Shown here: one piece after another, positions 52,417-61,322 of the stretch
How the letters are laid out: each line of letters opens with the position of its first letter
How positions within the stretch are numbered: position 1 is the stretch's first letter
Assembly: GCA_025808375.1 (NCBI GenBank)
Contig: CP061009.1
Coordinates: 2,604,001 to 2,668,000, forward strand
Direction: 5' to 3'
DNA: 64,000 nt
From: Duncaniella muricolitica
Lineage (GTDB): Bacteria; Bacteroidota; Bacteroidia; Bacteroidales; Muribaculaceae
Made by a program: the position numbers and the translations under genes
The notes under the pieces: model-generated
Told to the model about the DNA's origin: nothing
Databases searched by the model: none
Seen by the model: the letters and a program-made list of their open reading frames with translations, nothing else

Positions 52417-53403
52417 TTATCTGTATATCACCCCATATATAAACCTAATGACAAGCTGATAGTGTATCCACAACGCCCAATATTGTTTTTTATATGCCAA
52501 TTTCTGAAGGATACGACTACGCATACCTATATTGCCATTTTTTCCGATGTATTCATTTGCCTCTGGAAACCATTCATTCCAAAGTCTGTACATTGCAAAA
52601 TCACCGGAAACAGCAATCAAAGGATATTTCGATTCTAATTTCAGGAATGCCAGTTCATCATCAATTGATTCGCCCTTTAACTCTCTTAGTTGCGCGGTTA
52701 TCCAACTGACATTTCGTTTCAAAGCTCCGAAATGCTCCGGTTTTATATTATGAGAGAATGCTTGTGTATTTATTTTCAGATAATGATAATATGCTCTGTT
52801 TAAATATCTGACTTTACGCGCAAACGCAAAGACCAGCAACATTGTCAGGTCCTCCCCCATTCCGAAACCCGACGGGAACTCAATATTATTATCAATATAT
52901 ATCGATCTTCTGACAAGTTTATTCCATACATTATATTTCATAGCACCACCAAGCATACCTCTGAGTGCCTCATGGGCTGTCGGATAAGAAGGCTGACGCA
53001 TGTAACGCTCTGACTTTTCAAACGTCAGAAACCAGTCAGTCCAGACTACATCAACATTATACCGCTTTGCGAAATCATACATTTCTTCGAGCATTCCGAT
53101 CTCCGCATAATCATCGCTATCCCAGTGAAACACATACTCACCTCGTGCGACCTTAAGTCCGATATTACGTGATGCGGGAAGCCCCATATTATGCCCGTTG
53201 CGGATAATTTGTATATCATTTTTCCGTGAAGGATAACGGCTGATGACATCCTGCAATATGTCAATACTATTGTCCGGGGTACAGTCATCGACAAATACAA
53301 ATTCTACCTCCGTTAATGTCTGCCTCATCATTGTGTCTACGGCTCGAGCTATAAATCGCTCTACACCATATATGGGGACTATAACAGATACTTTATAAAT
53401 CAT
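52417..53403 (-). CDS. Glycosyltransferase family 2
   Basis: The protein has 328 residues with a GT-A fold: VSVIVPIYGVERFIARAVDTMMRQTLTEVEFVFVDDCTPDNS, GLPASRNIGLKVARGEYVFHWDSDDY. The second motif carries the D-S-D-D metal-binding site. It transfers a sugar from a nucleotide donor at the inner face of the membrane. The start codon overlaps the fucosyltransferase stop as ATGA. Confidence 0.9.
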   Translation of the reverse strand: MIYKVSVIVPIYGVERFIARAVDTMMRQTLTEVEFVFVDDCTPDNSIDILQDVISRYPSRKNDIQIIRNGHNMGLPASRNIGLKVARGEYVFHWDSDDYAEIGMLEEMYDFAKRYNVDVVWTDWFLTFEKSERYMRQPSYPTAHEALRGMLGGAMKYNVWNKLVRRSIYIDNNIEFPSGFGMGEDLTMLLVFAFARKVRYLNRAYYHYLKINTQAFSHNIKPEHFGALKRNVSWITAQLRELKGESIDDELAFLKLESKYPLIAVSGDFAMYRLWNEWFPEANEYIGKNGNIGMRSRILQKLAYKKQYWALWIHYQLVIRFIYGVIYR

Positions 53404-54278
53404 AATGTAATCCAGTCTTTATAGCGCAATGGAGCCGATGAGGGCTCGGGAGTAACATCCGGGTTAAACCATAACTTTGGCATCACCACAATTTTGTCAG
53501 GATGGTTGTTAAGAAAACCGCCCCACCAGCTATAAGTCGAATTGGAAATTATATTGTGCCGACACTGACTCATCAATTGCATATCAAAATGACTACCCCA
53601 CCCTGAGAGCGGGTTACCGGATATAAGTTTATATTCAAAGTCCGTGAAATTATCATGAACCCACTCCGGATTATCTGTAAATACATAAAACTTGGGAGAG
53701 AAACAGTGCTTTTTCACATATGCGACAGCCCGCCTGTAATAGTCGATATCACACGTGTTCCGATACCATTTAATACGCTGATAATCGAGACCCTTTCTGA
53801 CATGTATGGAAACTGAGTCTGTCATCATGATTTCCGATAATATCCGTATATTTCGTTCATCGGTAAAATCATTGAATTGGAATGATTCTCGGAGAATATC
53901 TTCCACCGCAGCCACAACTCCGGCACTCTGAAAAACTCCTAATAGATAACGGTCTTTATCTTTTATATCGTCTGATAACTCATATAGAGAAAATGCGCTT
54001 GGCATTTCTGTAACTCGAGTCATCCAAGGCATTAGTTTACGGATCAATTTAGACACAATGTCATCATGGCCGCCAGTCATCAACACCTCTAATGTTGACG
54101 CCTTTTTCAACTCCGCATTAGGAAATATGCGATTCCATGCGACATCCTCATGTGCGAGCTTTGTCGATGTGAAATAATGCACTTTAGCATCTACACCTTG
54201 TTTCAGAAGATTTTGAAAATAGGCATATTGAAACATGCGATTAGCCAAGCCACATGCCATATTGACAATAATGCTCAT
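53400..54278 (-). CDS. Alpha-1,2-fucosyltransferase (GT11)
   Basis: The protein has 292 residues. The opening IVNMACGLANRMFQYAYF, the donor motif VSIHVRKGLDYQR near residue 158 and the C-terminal SNSTYSWWGGFLNNHPDKIVVMPKLWF are the three GT11 motifs. The enzyme adds L-fucose in alpha-1,2 linkage, commonly to galactose, so the finished polymer probably contains fucose from GDP-fucose. Genes for GDP-fucose synthesis are not in the window. Confidence 0.9.
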   Translation of the reverse strand: MSIIVNMACGLANRMFQYAYFQNLLKQGVDAKVHYFTSTKLAHEDVAWNRIFPNAELKKASTLEVLMTGGHDDIVSKLIRKLMPWMTRVTEMPSAFSLYELSDDIKDKDRYLLGVFQSAGVVAAVEDILRESFQFNDFTDERNIRILSEIMMTDSVSIHVRKGLDYQRIKWYRNTCDIDYYRRAVAYVKKHCFSPKFYVFTDNPEWVHDNFTDFEYKLISGNPLSGWGSHFDMQLMSQCRHNIISNSTYSWWGGFLNNHPDKIVVMPKLWFNPDVTPEPSSAPLRYKDWITL

Positions 54279-54328
54279 TCGTTGATCTTACTTTGTGAGA
54301 CAACCCGATGTCTCCTGATTATCATTTA

Positions 54329-55255
54329 CTACTTTTTCCCAACTATAAAATAGCGGGCCAGTATTTTGACTCTTTTCCACAATGTCAGTGAGTCAAGAAC
54401 ATCCATTTTGGAATAGAAGAACTCAAAGTATTTTCTTTGATCAAAAATCGGGGACTTTCGATAAGTTTCCCACCATATGTCAAAGTTAGGGCACCAGCTA
54501 TTCCAAGGCTTAGGGCCATTGTAATGCACTATGCCTTTTTCCAATGCATGATTGATCTCTTCGTCTGTCCATATCTCCGCCAACTGGGCCCGTTGTCGAT
54601 TGGCATACTCGCAAAAGTAAGTTGTGACACAAAAACTTGGTGGAAAATATCTAACCCGGCCAGAACATGAAATATTCAATATATCCATATCCTGAAACTT
54701 GTATTTCTTCAGTGCCATCTCTTTGAATCTTCCGATCATTGCATCGTCTCGCAGCAGCCTTGAATTTAAGACTATATTTCCGGCATAAAAGTTTTTTGAG
54801 GCATCAAGACCAAGATTGGTATAATACTCGCCTCGGTCCGGGTCAAGATGAGCCAACGAGTTTACCGCCCCAAGATAATTTTCACCTAATTCAATCGCAT
54901 ATATATCTGATAAATCATCACGAAATATTACATCGACATCCGAATAAATAACCTTGTCATATTGTGGTATTAATTCCGGTATAAGCAATCGATAGTAAGT
55001 CAACGTATTTATACCTCTGATTTCATATGCTTGCTCAAATTGATCCTTTACCGGAAGATATGTTAGTTTATGACGTGGATGGCTGCTTGCTACCACATCA
55101 ATATCCTTCCTGTTCAAATCCTGGCCATCCGGATAAAGAATAAATACATCATATATCGTACTCTCTCTTGCATTATCAAAGAGTGACGATATACACACTG
55201 CGGCTTCAAATGCCAGATTATTGTCAAACGCAAATACTACAGGGACCTGATTCAT
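54329..55255 (-). CDS. Glycosyltransferase family 8
   Basis: The protein has 308 residues. FAFDNNLAFEAAVCISSLFDNA is the GT8 opening, YSDVDVIFRDDLSDIYAIEL holds the D-x-D metal site near residue 98, and VHYNGPKPWNSWCPNFDIWWETYR is the closing His-containing motif of LgtC-like galactosyl- or glucosyltransferases. The gene starts directly after the acetyltransferase stop and ends 50 bases before the fucosyltransferase gene. Confidence 0.9.
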   Translation of the reverse strand: MNQVPVVFAFDNNLAFEAAVCISSLFDNARESTIYDVFILYPDGQDLNRKDIDVVASSHPRHKLTYLPVKDQFEQAYEIRGINTLTYYRLLIPELIPQYDKVIYSDVDVIFRDDLSDIYAIELGENYLGAVNSLAHLDPDRGEYYTNLGLDASKNFYAGNIVLNSRLLRDDAMIGRFKEMALKKYKFQDMDILNISCSGRVRYFPPSFCVTTYFCEYANRQRAQLAEIWTDEEINHALEKGIVHYNGPKPWNSWCPNFDIWWETYRKSPIFDQRKYFEFFYSKMDVLDSLTLWKRVKILARYFIVGKK

Positions 55256-55864
55256 TTACTTGTCTATAGTTTTTATAATTCTGGCCGGATTACCTGCTGC
55301 GACACTATCAGCTGGTATATCTTTTGTCACAACCGATGATGCCCCGACAATAGCTCTATCTCCGATAGTGACACCCTTCAATATGGTAGTATTCATTCCT
55401 ATCAGCACATCATTCCCTATTTTTATTTCCTGTGGCTCTGCCCAATCAGTAATATAATTTCTTCTATCCATAAAACTATGGGCATGACAATCCGTATCTA
55501 AAATTATAGTATTGGCTCCGATTTTAACATTATCTCCGATAACTATACGTTTATTACACCAAATAACAGGACTACTCATTCCTACATTATTTCCGATTAT
55601 GAGCTCGGCATCATGTACCAGATAAAAGATACCTCTTTTGTTAGAACATAGCGCATTAACATATCTCCCGGAGCTACAATAGAAATTATCACCAATAGTA
55701 ACCTTTACATCCGGAAATAATTTCAGATATAATTTTCCATGTATTTTGAGATTATGACCATAGGAGATTCCATACATTGAGAATCTCAGCCGATTAATGA
55801 TCGAACTGATTAAATTACGGCCTTTATTGACCTTAAACTGAAGCCATCTGATGTTAATACTCAT
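55256..55864 (-). CDS. Hexapeptide-repeat acyltransferase
   Basis: The protein has 202 residues. The left-handed beta-helix repeats are clear (IIGNNVGMSSPVIW, VIGDNVKIGANTIILDTDCHAH, KIGNDVLIGMNTTILKGVTIGDRAIVGASSVVTKDIPADSVAAGNPAR), with the catalytic His in DTDCHAH. It resembles WcaF/LacA O-acetyltransferases that decorate the repeat unit. The 67 bases upstream run into the insertion sequence, so its expression now depends on read-through or on a promoter from the element. Confidence 0.9.
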   Translation of the reverse strand: MSINIRWLQFKVNKGRNLISSIINRLRFSMYGISYGHNLKIHGKLYLKLFPDVKVTIGDNFYCSSGRYVNALCSNKRGIFYLVHDAELIIGNNVGMSSPVIWCNKRIVIGDNVKIGANTIILDTDCHAHSFMDRRNYITDWAEPQEIKIGNDVLIGMNTTILKGVTIGDRAIVGASSVVTKDIPADSVAAGNPARIIKTIDK

Positions 55865-55931
55865 TTTATACCGAATAAATCATTATAAGTCTATGCCATT
55901 GTATCCGGGATTTACACTTGCTTACATATTA

Positions 55932-57302
55932 ACAATGATTCGGTAAAAATTACCGAAGTAGTTGAAACTTAAGTTAATATGTCGAATTGTCAAATACAAA
56001 TGAATCGCCAAAGCGTTCATTATAAAACTCTTATACCATGAACGTATTGGCGATTCTCAAAGACTTCACCTTTCGGTGTAAGTCGGTATTTGAAAATACT
56101 ACAACCAAGATGAGCAAAAGGTTCCTCAACTGGCTGATTTTAACAATACGCACTGTAGCGTTGATTCCGGGCAAAGTCAATTTTACCAGGCTGTCGCGCT
56201 ATGGCGGTCGTACAGCCAAGACCTTTGCTTCCAATTTCAAAACATCCGTAGACTGGATGAAAGTCAACATAGGTATGGCGCAGGATTGTTTTGGGCCGGC
56301 CGATGACATGGCAGTGGCAATCGATCCGTCGTTCATTTCAAAAGCAGGCAGACTGACGTATGGCATAGGCCGTTTCTGGTCAGGGGTGGCACAACGTGTG
56401 AAACGCGGTCTGGAGATAATGGCAATTGGGGCAATAAGTCTGAGTAAACATACATGCGTGATGCTCGGTGCTGTCCAGTCACCGAACTTCAGGACTCTTG
56501 AATCCGAGAAACAAATGTCAATGCTTGACTGGTATGTGGCACTTGTCAGGTCAAAGGCGACAGAGATGCTCTCACTGACGGATATTCTGGTTGCCGATGC
56601 CTTTTTCTCCAAATATGAGTTTGTAAATGAAGTGATTGGCATGGGATTTCGATTTGTCGGGAGATTACGTGCCAACTCATATCTGAGGTATCTGGCCATA
56701 CCGGATTCCTCCGCCCCGCGAAGACGTGGCAGAAAGAAAAAGTATGGAGAGAAAGTGGATTTCTCCAATCTTGATATGTCCGTGTTCACTTCATTCATAT
56801 ATGAGGATTCCAAAAGAAACAAAAACCGATGTCACACGGCGGTCATACATTCGAGGGCATTGAAACGCGACATCCGTATCGTGGTATGTCCGGTTGAAAA
56901 CGCAGAGCCTCTTCTTTACTTCTCTACCGACACCAACATGAGGCCTGAAAAGATCATCGGTTTCTACCGCACCCGATTTCAGATTGAGTTCGGCATACGC
57001 GATGCCAAGCAGTTTACCGGACTTCAGTCACAGCAGACCCGGGACAGGGAGCGGCTTGACTTTGCGTTCAATCTTTCCTTCACAGCCCTCAATGTCTGCA
57101 AAGAGGTCATAAGGAAGGATTATCCGGATCTTTCGGTAGCGCAGTTCAAACGGCTCATGTTTGAATCTTATATCGCCTCAACAATTATTTCGACTTGCGG
57201 AAAATCTCCGCATCTCAAAATAATTCAGAAGATAAATCATCGGTTGGCTCTGTTAGCGGCTTAGCCAAGGCTGAACAACCTCAAATTTTACCGAATCATT
57301 GT
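55932..57302 (+). mobile_element. IS4-type insertion sequence (1.37 kb)
   Basis: Terminal inverted repeats of at least 17 bases, ACAATGATTCGGTAAAA at 55932-55948 and its reverse complement at 57286-57302, enclose one transposase gene in the opposite orientation to the polysaccharide operon. The element is flanked by a direct repeat ATTA (55928-55931 and 57303-57306), possibly TATTA. It sits in the last codons of the GT2 gene upstream. A TTTG-19-TAAGTTTC sequence at 55964-55994 on the minus strand could be an outward promoter for the downstream genes. Confidence 0.88.
56038..57264 (+). CDS. IS4-family DDE transposase
   Basis: The protein has 408 residues. The IS4-type DDE_Tnp_1 domain is recognised from MAVAIDPSFISKAGRLTYGIGRFWSG (first Asp), TDILVADAFFSKYEFVNEVIGMGFRFVGRLRANSYLRYL (second Asp), and YRTRFQIEFGIRDAKQFTGLQSQQTR, the Y-(2)-R-(3)-E-(6)-K signature with the catalytic Glu. 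A central basic loop (RRRGRKKKYGEKV) is typical. The frame is intact, so the element may be active. The transcript faces against the flanking genes. Confidence 0.9.
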   Translation: MNVLAILKDFTFRCKSVFENTTTKMSKRFLNWLILTIRTVALIPGKVNFTRLSRYGGRTAKTFASNFKTSVDWMKVNIGMAQDCFGPADDMAVAIDPSFISKAGRLTYGIGRFWSGVAQRVKRGLEIMAIGAISLSKHTCVMLGAVQSPNFRTLESEKQMSMLDWYVALVRSKATEMLSLTDILVADAFFSKYEFVNEVIGMGFRFVGRLRANSYLRYLAIPDSSAPRRRGRKKKYGEKVDFSNLDMSVFTSFIYEDSKRNKNRCHTAVIHSRALKRDIRIVVCPVENAEPLLYFSTDTNMRPEKIIGFYRTRFQIEFGIRDAKQFTGLQSQQTRDRERLDFAFNLSFTALNVCKEVIRKDYPDLSVAQFKRLMFESYIASTIISTCGKSPHLKIIQKINHRLALLAA

Positions 57303-58249
57303 ATTAAAGGCAGTTCGGAATATTGTTTACTCTTTAGAAAAGCATTCGCACGTGCCATGCCCTCACATTTTGCCGATAGCCCATTTTTATCACCTTTTAC
57401 GACTGCCATTAATACCCCAAATCCATAGAAATAGCATAAACATAACTTTCGCCATATACGTCTGAATTTATTTCTTTCAGGCATATGCAGAAATCGATGC
57501 CAGAAAATCTTACGAAAGAAATAATCACCTTCCACTATCTTTAATTCCTTCTCCTTGTTTCCAAGATTTTCTCCGGCATCAAGATGCTTTATCCCTGTCC
57601 CGAATACAGTCAATAGCTTTAAGCCGGCAAGATACATCTTATAAAACATTACCTGATCATCTCCGATTGCATAATTAGTCCGATCAAGCCATAACTCATC
57701 TTCAAACCGGATTCTTAGGAAATCTGATTTCCGGCATAAAAAACATGGTCCGGCGTTTGTCTGAGAAAGATACGATTTATTTTGAGGAGATTTATTATAT
57801 GAATACCCTCCTGTTGCCATGACTTTATAACCCCACACGCTATCACCCCGACGGGCCCGCATCCTGCCGGATATAGTCATCATCAGCTCGGCCTTTAATC
57901 CTCGCGAGGCATTGTCAAACACATCCGGGGATATGACATCGGCATTATTAAGTCGTAATTCCTCAAACAGTTTCTCGACTCCGTCGGGAGCTACATAAAC
58001 ATCATCATCAAGAAACAGTATATATTCCGAAGATACCTCGTCATAGTTTAAAGCCCGCTGTGCCACCATACCCTTCTTGACATAAACATACTGCTCTCTG
58101 CCACATGTCTCTTTCGGTATAGGATAACCGTCGGCAAGATATACAATTATTGCTTCCGGCTGTATGGTCTGCGCGCATAAAGAGTCAAGCAGTGTCTGAT
58201 ATTTTACACCGGCTTTACCAAGCGTGCGTATTACTGCCGTATATTTCAT
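57296..58249 (-). CDS. Glycosyltransferase family 2, 3' end altered by the IS
   Basis: The protein has 317 residues. GT-A motifs are EAIIVYLADGYP and SSEYILFLDDDVYVAPDGVEKL, with the Asp triad near 77. Its last codon and TGA stop (57296-57301) lie inside the right inverted repeat of the IS. If the element and one ATTA are removed, the frame reads through CKQV to a TAA at 55912-55914, so the insertion replaced four residues with one Gln. The enzyme is probably still functional. Its start overlaps the upstream GT2 stop as ATGA. Confidence 0.88.
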   Translation of the reverse strand: MKYTAVIRTLGKAGVKYQTLLDSLCAQTIQPEAIIVYLADGYPIPKETCGREQYVYVKKGMVAQRALNYDEVSSEYILFLDDDVYVAPDGVEKLFEELRLNNADVISPDVFDNASRGLKAELMMTISGRMRARRGDSVWGYKVMATGGYSYNKSPQNKSYLSQTNAGPCFLCRKSDFLRIRFEDELWLDRTNYAIGDDQVMFYKMYLAGLKLLTVFGTGIKHLDAGENLGNKEKELKIVEGDYFFRKIFWHRFLHMPERNKFRRIWRKLCLCYFYGFGVLMAVVKGDKNGLSAKCEGMARANAFLKSKQYSELPLIQ

Positions 58250-59235
58250 AAATTCTTTAACGCTATCATTATTCGGTTCTTAGCTCTTAACAATCTGACC
58301 GCGACATCAGGCGTCAATAATATAAATGGATAATACCTTTTGCTTACTGATGCCTGAGACAATCTTTTGGCAGTCTTCCTTCTTAACTCAATCAAGCCCA
58401 GGACCTCTATAACATCTCTTCGTTTATGATAATAAGCCTCTGACAATGTACTCAAAGTCCAGTAATACATCATTACAGAATAATAAATGTATAACTTCCT
58501 AAGCTGAGCATTCTTAGTCACTTGGCTTTCACGATAAAAAACATTGCAAAGAGCAAATGACCCTTCAAGATTATCTATCTGCACCGTCATTGTTATTGAA
58601 GATACTCTTTTTCGATAAAGATACATTCGCCTGTCAATGTATCCACACCGCAGTTCCTGTCTGGCAAAAAAACGGCAATAGAAATCGATATCTTCCTGAG
58701 ACCTTATACGTTCATTAAATCTCAGATCTTCGACAGCCGAGGCTCGCATCATGCTTAACCATGTAAACCATTCTCCGGCAATTGCATATTTGACGAACTC
58801 AAAATTATCGACAACTCGTCCGGTAACAAGTGACTTGTCAAAACTCCGAGGCTCGATTGGCTTGAGATTCTCATCCACTGCTTGGTATTCAAACCTTACA
58901 ATATCCAGATTCAATGAGGTGACATATTCATGTAGCGAAGCAAGGCAATCATGATCCGCCCACACATCATCTGAATCAAGAAATATAAGCCATTCTCCTT
59001 TAGCCTCCCCAATCCCAAGATTTCGTGCCGAGGAGGGACCGCCATTTGGTTTATGAATAACTCTGAAATATGAATAAAGTGATGCATAGTAGTCGCATAT
59101 CTCAGCCGACCCGTCTGTACTGCCGTCATCTATGAGTATCACCTCTTTGTCTGCAAGAGTTTGGGCAACGACGCTTTCAAGACAATCTGTGAGATAAGCC
59201 CTTACGTTATATACAGGTATAATGACTGATATCAT
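58246..59235 (-). CDS. Glycosyltransferase family 2
   Basis: The protein has 329 residues. ISVIIPVYNVRAYLTDCLESVVAQTLADKEVILIDDGSTDGS, GGPSSARNLGIGEAKGEWLIFLDSDDVW and RSQEDIDFYCRF are the GT2 nucleotide, metal and acceptor motifs. It resembles GT2 enzymes of capsule loci such as EpsJ, but the sugar is not predictable. The AT-rich coding style matches the neighbouring transferases. It lies 4 bases after the next GT2 gene upstream. Confidence 0.9.
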   Translation of the reverse strand: MISVIIPVYNVRAYLTDCLESVVAQTLADKEVILIDDGSTDGSAEICDYYASLYSYFRVIHKPNGGPSSARNLGIGEAKGEWLIFLDSDDVWADHDCLASLHEYVTSLNLDIVRFEYQAVDENLKPIEPRSFDKSLVTGRVVDNFEFVKYAIAGEWFTWLSMMRASAVEDLRFNERIRSQEDIDFYCRFFARQELRCGYIDRRMYLYRKRVSSITMTVQIDNLEGSFALCNVFYRESQVTKNAQLRKLYIYYSVMMYYWTLSTLSEAYYHKRRDVIEVLGLIELRRKTAKRLSQASVSKRYYPFILLTPDVAVRLLRAKNRIMIALKNL

Positions 59236-59239
59236 ATGT

Positions 59240-60193
59240 CTATCTTCCTAAAATATTCCTTACTCTGACAATCATGGATGTCACCGGACGCAAGCCATGC
59301 GTAAGACACCAGGCCATGATTTTGAGTTTTATTCCTATTGTCGGACTACTGAATATATACTCCTTTTTATCCGGATTGATTTCTATGAATCGGTCAAACA
59401 AGTTCTGGTCAAGCAGCAATTCTCCACAAGCCTTTAATGAACGCCAGGCCATCGGCCTCTTCATTATGTCATATAATCCACGTTCCTTAAAAAAACGAAT
59501 TATGTCAAGATATACCCACTGCTCGTCAGCCTCAGTCTTTTTATTCTGATTATGCACTATGCTGCCATCCTGTTGCCAATAGTAATAAAGCGGTTCATCG
59601 ATTTTTGCTATTACCATTGCCTCACAGCATATCCTTATCATTAAATGGAAGTCTTCACAATAAGTTATGTTTAACGGACATCTGTAACCGCTCTTTACAT
59701 AAAGAGATCTTTTCTGCAGACTACCCCACATTGCTGTCCATGTTGTCGATATGTATTCGCTTACCCCTTGTGCCCCCTGCTTTCCCCAGGCATACATTTT
59801 ATGATACACATTTTTATCTTTAGTTACAAAATAACAGTCACACATCACAATGTCTGCATTCTCATCCAAGGCTTTGGCAAGCATCTTTTTAACAAAATGT
59901 GAATCAATCCAATCATCACTGTCAACAAATATAACCCATTCACCCTTAGCATTGTCAAGACCGTTATTTCTTGCCGATGAGACACCACCATTGACTTTAT
60001 GCAATACTCTGACGCGTGAATCCTGACAAGCATAGGCATCACAGATTGAACCACTTTTATCAGTACTCCCGTCATTGACAAGCAATAACTCAAAATCACC
60101 AAATGTCTGCGCCAATATCGAGTCAATACAACGGTTCAGATATTTCTCGGCATTGTACACCGGTACGATTACCGAGATCTTAGGCAAGGGCAT
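59240..60193 (-). CDS. Glycosyltransferase family 2
   Basis: The protein has 317 residues with PKISVIVPVYNAEKYLNRCIDSILAQTFGDFELLLVNDGSTDKSG and GGVSSARNNGLDNAKGEWVIFVDSDDW, the usual GT2 blocks, and a YCEDFHLMIRI acceptor motif. The start overlaps the end of the pyruvyl transferase gene by 14 bases, so the two are coupled. It shares its domain pattern with the next gene; the two may have arisen by duplication. Confidence 0.9.
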   Translation of the reverse strand: MPLPKISVIVPVYNAEKYLNRCIDSILAQTFGDFELLLVNDGSTDKSGSICDAYACQDSRVRVLHKVNGGVSSARNNGLDNAKGEWVIFVDSDDWIDSHFVKKMLAKALDENADIVMCDCYFVTKDKNVYHKMYAWGKQGAQGVSEYISTTWTAMWGSLQKRSLYVKSGYRCPLNITYCEDFHLMIRICCEAMVIAKIDEPLYYYWQQDGSIVHNQNKKTEADEQWVYLDIIRFFKERGLYDIMKRPMAWRSLKACGELLLDQNLFDRFIEINPDKKEYIFSSPTIGIKLKIMAWCLTHGLRPVTSMIVRVRNILGR

Positions 60194-61322
60194 TTTTCAG
60201 AAAATTTAGGCTTGATTGTCTCATTCGGTCAAGCTCCTTATTCACACAGGTATAATCTATTGCTGATGTCAGATTGTCCATACGATTGCAATAATCCTCC
60301 ACTCCACCCGCCAGACGTTTGCCCAGACCAAACATTTCCAATAACGATGTAAAACGGTCGAGACCTCTCCGGGCATTGCCTATGGCTATGAACGGCCTGT
60401 TGAATATTATAGAAAAGACACATCCATGAAAAGAGTCGGTCACAACAAATGACGTTTCGGCAAACGATGCGAGCCATTGTGACACCGTTGCCATATTGGC
60501 GTTATCACTGTCACCAGACAAAGACCGCACCGGCAAAGACAACCGGGAGGAAACATCCTGTATTATCCGCTGTTTTTCAAAATTCCCATCAAGTATATAA
60601 CTCGTGATATACTTCTCTCCGGTCAGCCGGTCGGATGCCTTTATCAGACAACGGTAATCCGAATCTGACAAAAGCAATGTAGGGTCGAGCACTTTCTCCA
60701 CATCATGACGGCCGAAATCTTCTCTGACAATTCTCAGGCCGCCATCCTCTCTCACCGAAACTGCATCAAAACGAGACAACAGGGTCTTGCATTGCTGCAT
60801 CTTATCCGCATTTATATAATCGGCCTCCACACCAAACGACGCTGCATAGGCCACCTTCTTTCTGTGGTCGCTGTCTGATAAAAAATCAAGGAAATAAGTC
60901 TCTATCCTTGGCGAATACTCCTGTCGCCACACCTGATCACTGCCGACAATAAAAGCGTCATAGTGATTTTTCGTTATAACCTCACGCAGTTCACGGTCAG
61001 AATGGCATATGCGGCTTCGCTGTATACGCTTTATAAATTTGCCATCCGCATAACGCGGCTGTCTGGGATTATAGGTTCTGTCAAAGGGATTGCGCAATAC
61101 TACATCCCGTCGGCCCAACAATATCTTATATATAATACATTTCACCAACGAGCAACAACGCAGTATCGTTATGCCACCAAACCGAGAACGGGATGTGTCA
61201 GCCTGTCGGAATATCATTTCTGGTTCGTGGCCCATACGACGAAGCGTCTCTTGCAGAGCCCAGTTCTGAATGATTCCCCCGTAATTGCGTTGTAACGGTT
61301 GAGTAAGTATCCCTATTTTCAT
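60180..61322 (-). CDS. Polysaccharide pyruvyl transferase family protein
   Basis: The protein has 380 residues. MKIGILTQPLQRNYGGIIQNWALQETLRRMGHEP, YDAFIVGSDQVWR.., SVREDGGLRIV and FVVTDSFHGCVFSIIFNRPFIAI are the PS_pyruv_trans motifs, including the late S-F-H-G. Members add pyruvate ketals from PEP to sugars or act as related transferases. The neighbouring FrhB-type protein is a frequent partner of this family in polysaccharide loci. It begins directly after that gene. Confidence 0.88.
   Translation of the reverse strand: MKIGILTQPLQRNYGGIIQNWALQETLRRMGHEPEMIFRQADTSRSRFGGITILRCCSLVKCIIYKILLGRRDVVLRNPFDRTYNPRQPRYADGKFIKRIQRSRICHSDRELREVITKNHYDAFIVGSDQVWRQEYSPRIETYFLDFLSDSDHRKKVAYAASFGVEADYINADKMQQCKTLLSRFDAVSVREDGGLRIVREDFGRHDVEKVLDPTLLLSDSDYRCLIKASDRLTGEKYITSYILDGNFEKQRIIQDVSSRLSLPVRSLSGDSDNANMATVSQWLASFAETSFVVTDSFHGCVFSIIFNRPFIAIGNARRGLDRFTSLLEMFGLGKRLAGGVEDYCNRMDNLTSAIDYTCVNKELDRMRQSSLNFLKNALA

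Noticed and set aside
57195..57428. 77-codon rightward frame across the right end of the IS
   Set aside because: It starts in the transposase gene in another frame and runs antisense into the GT2 gene.
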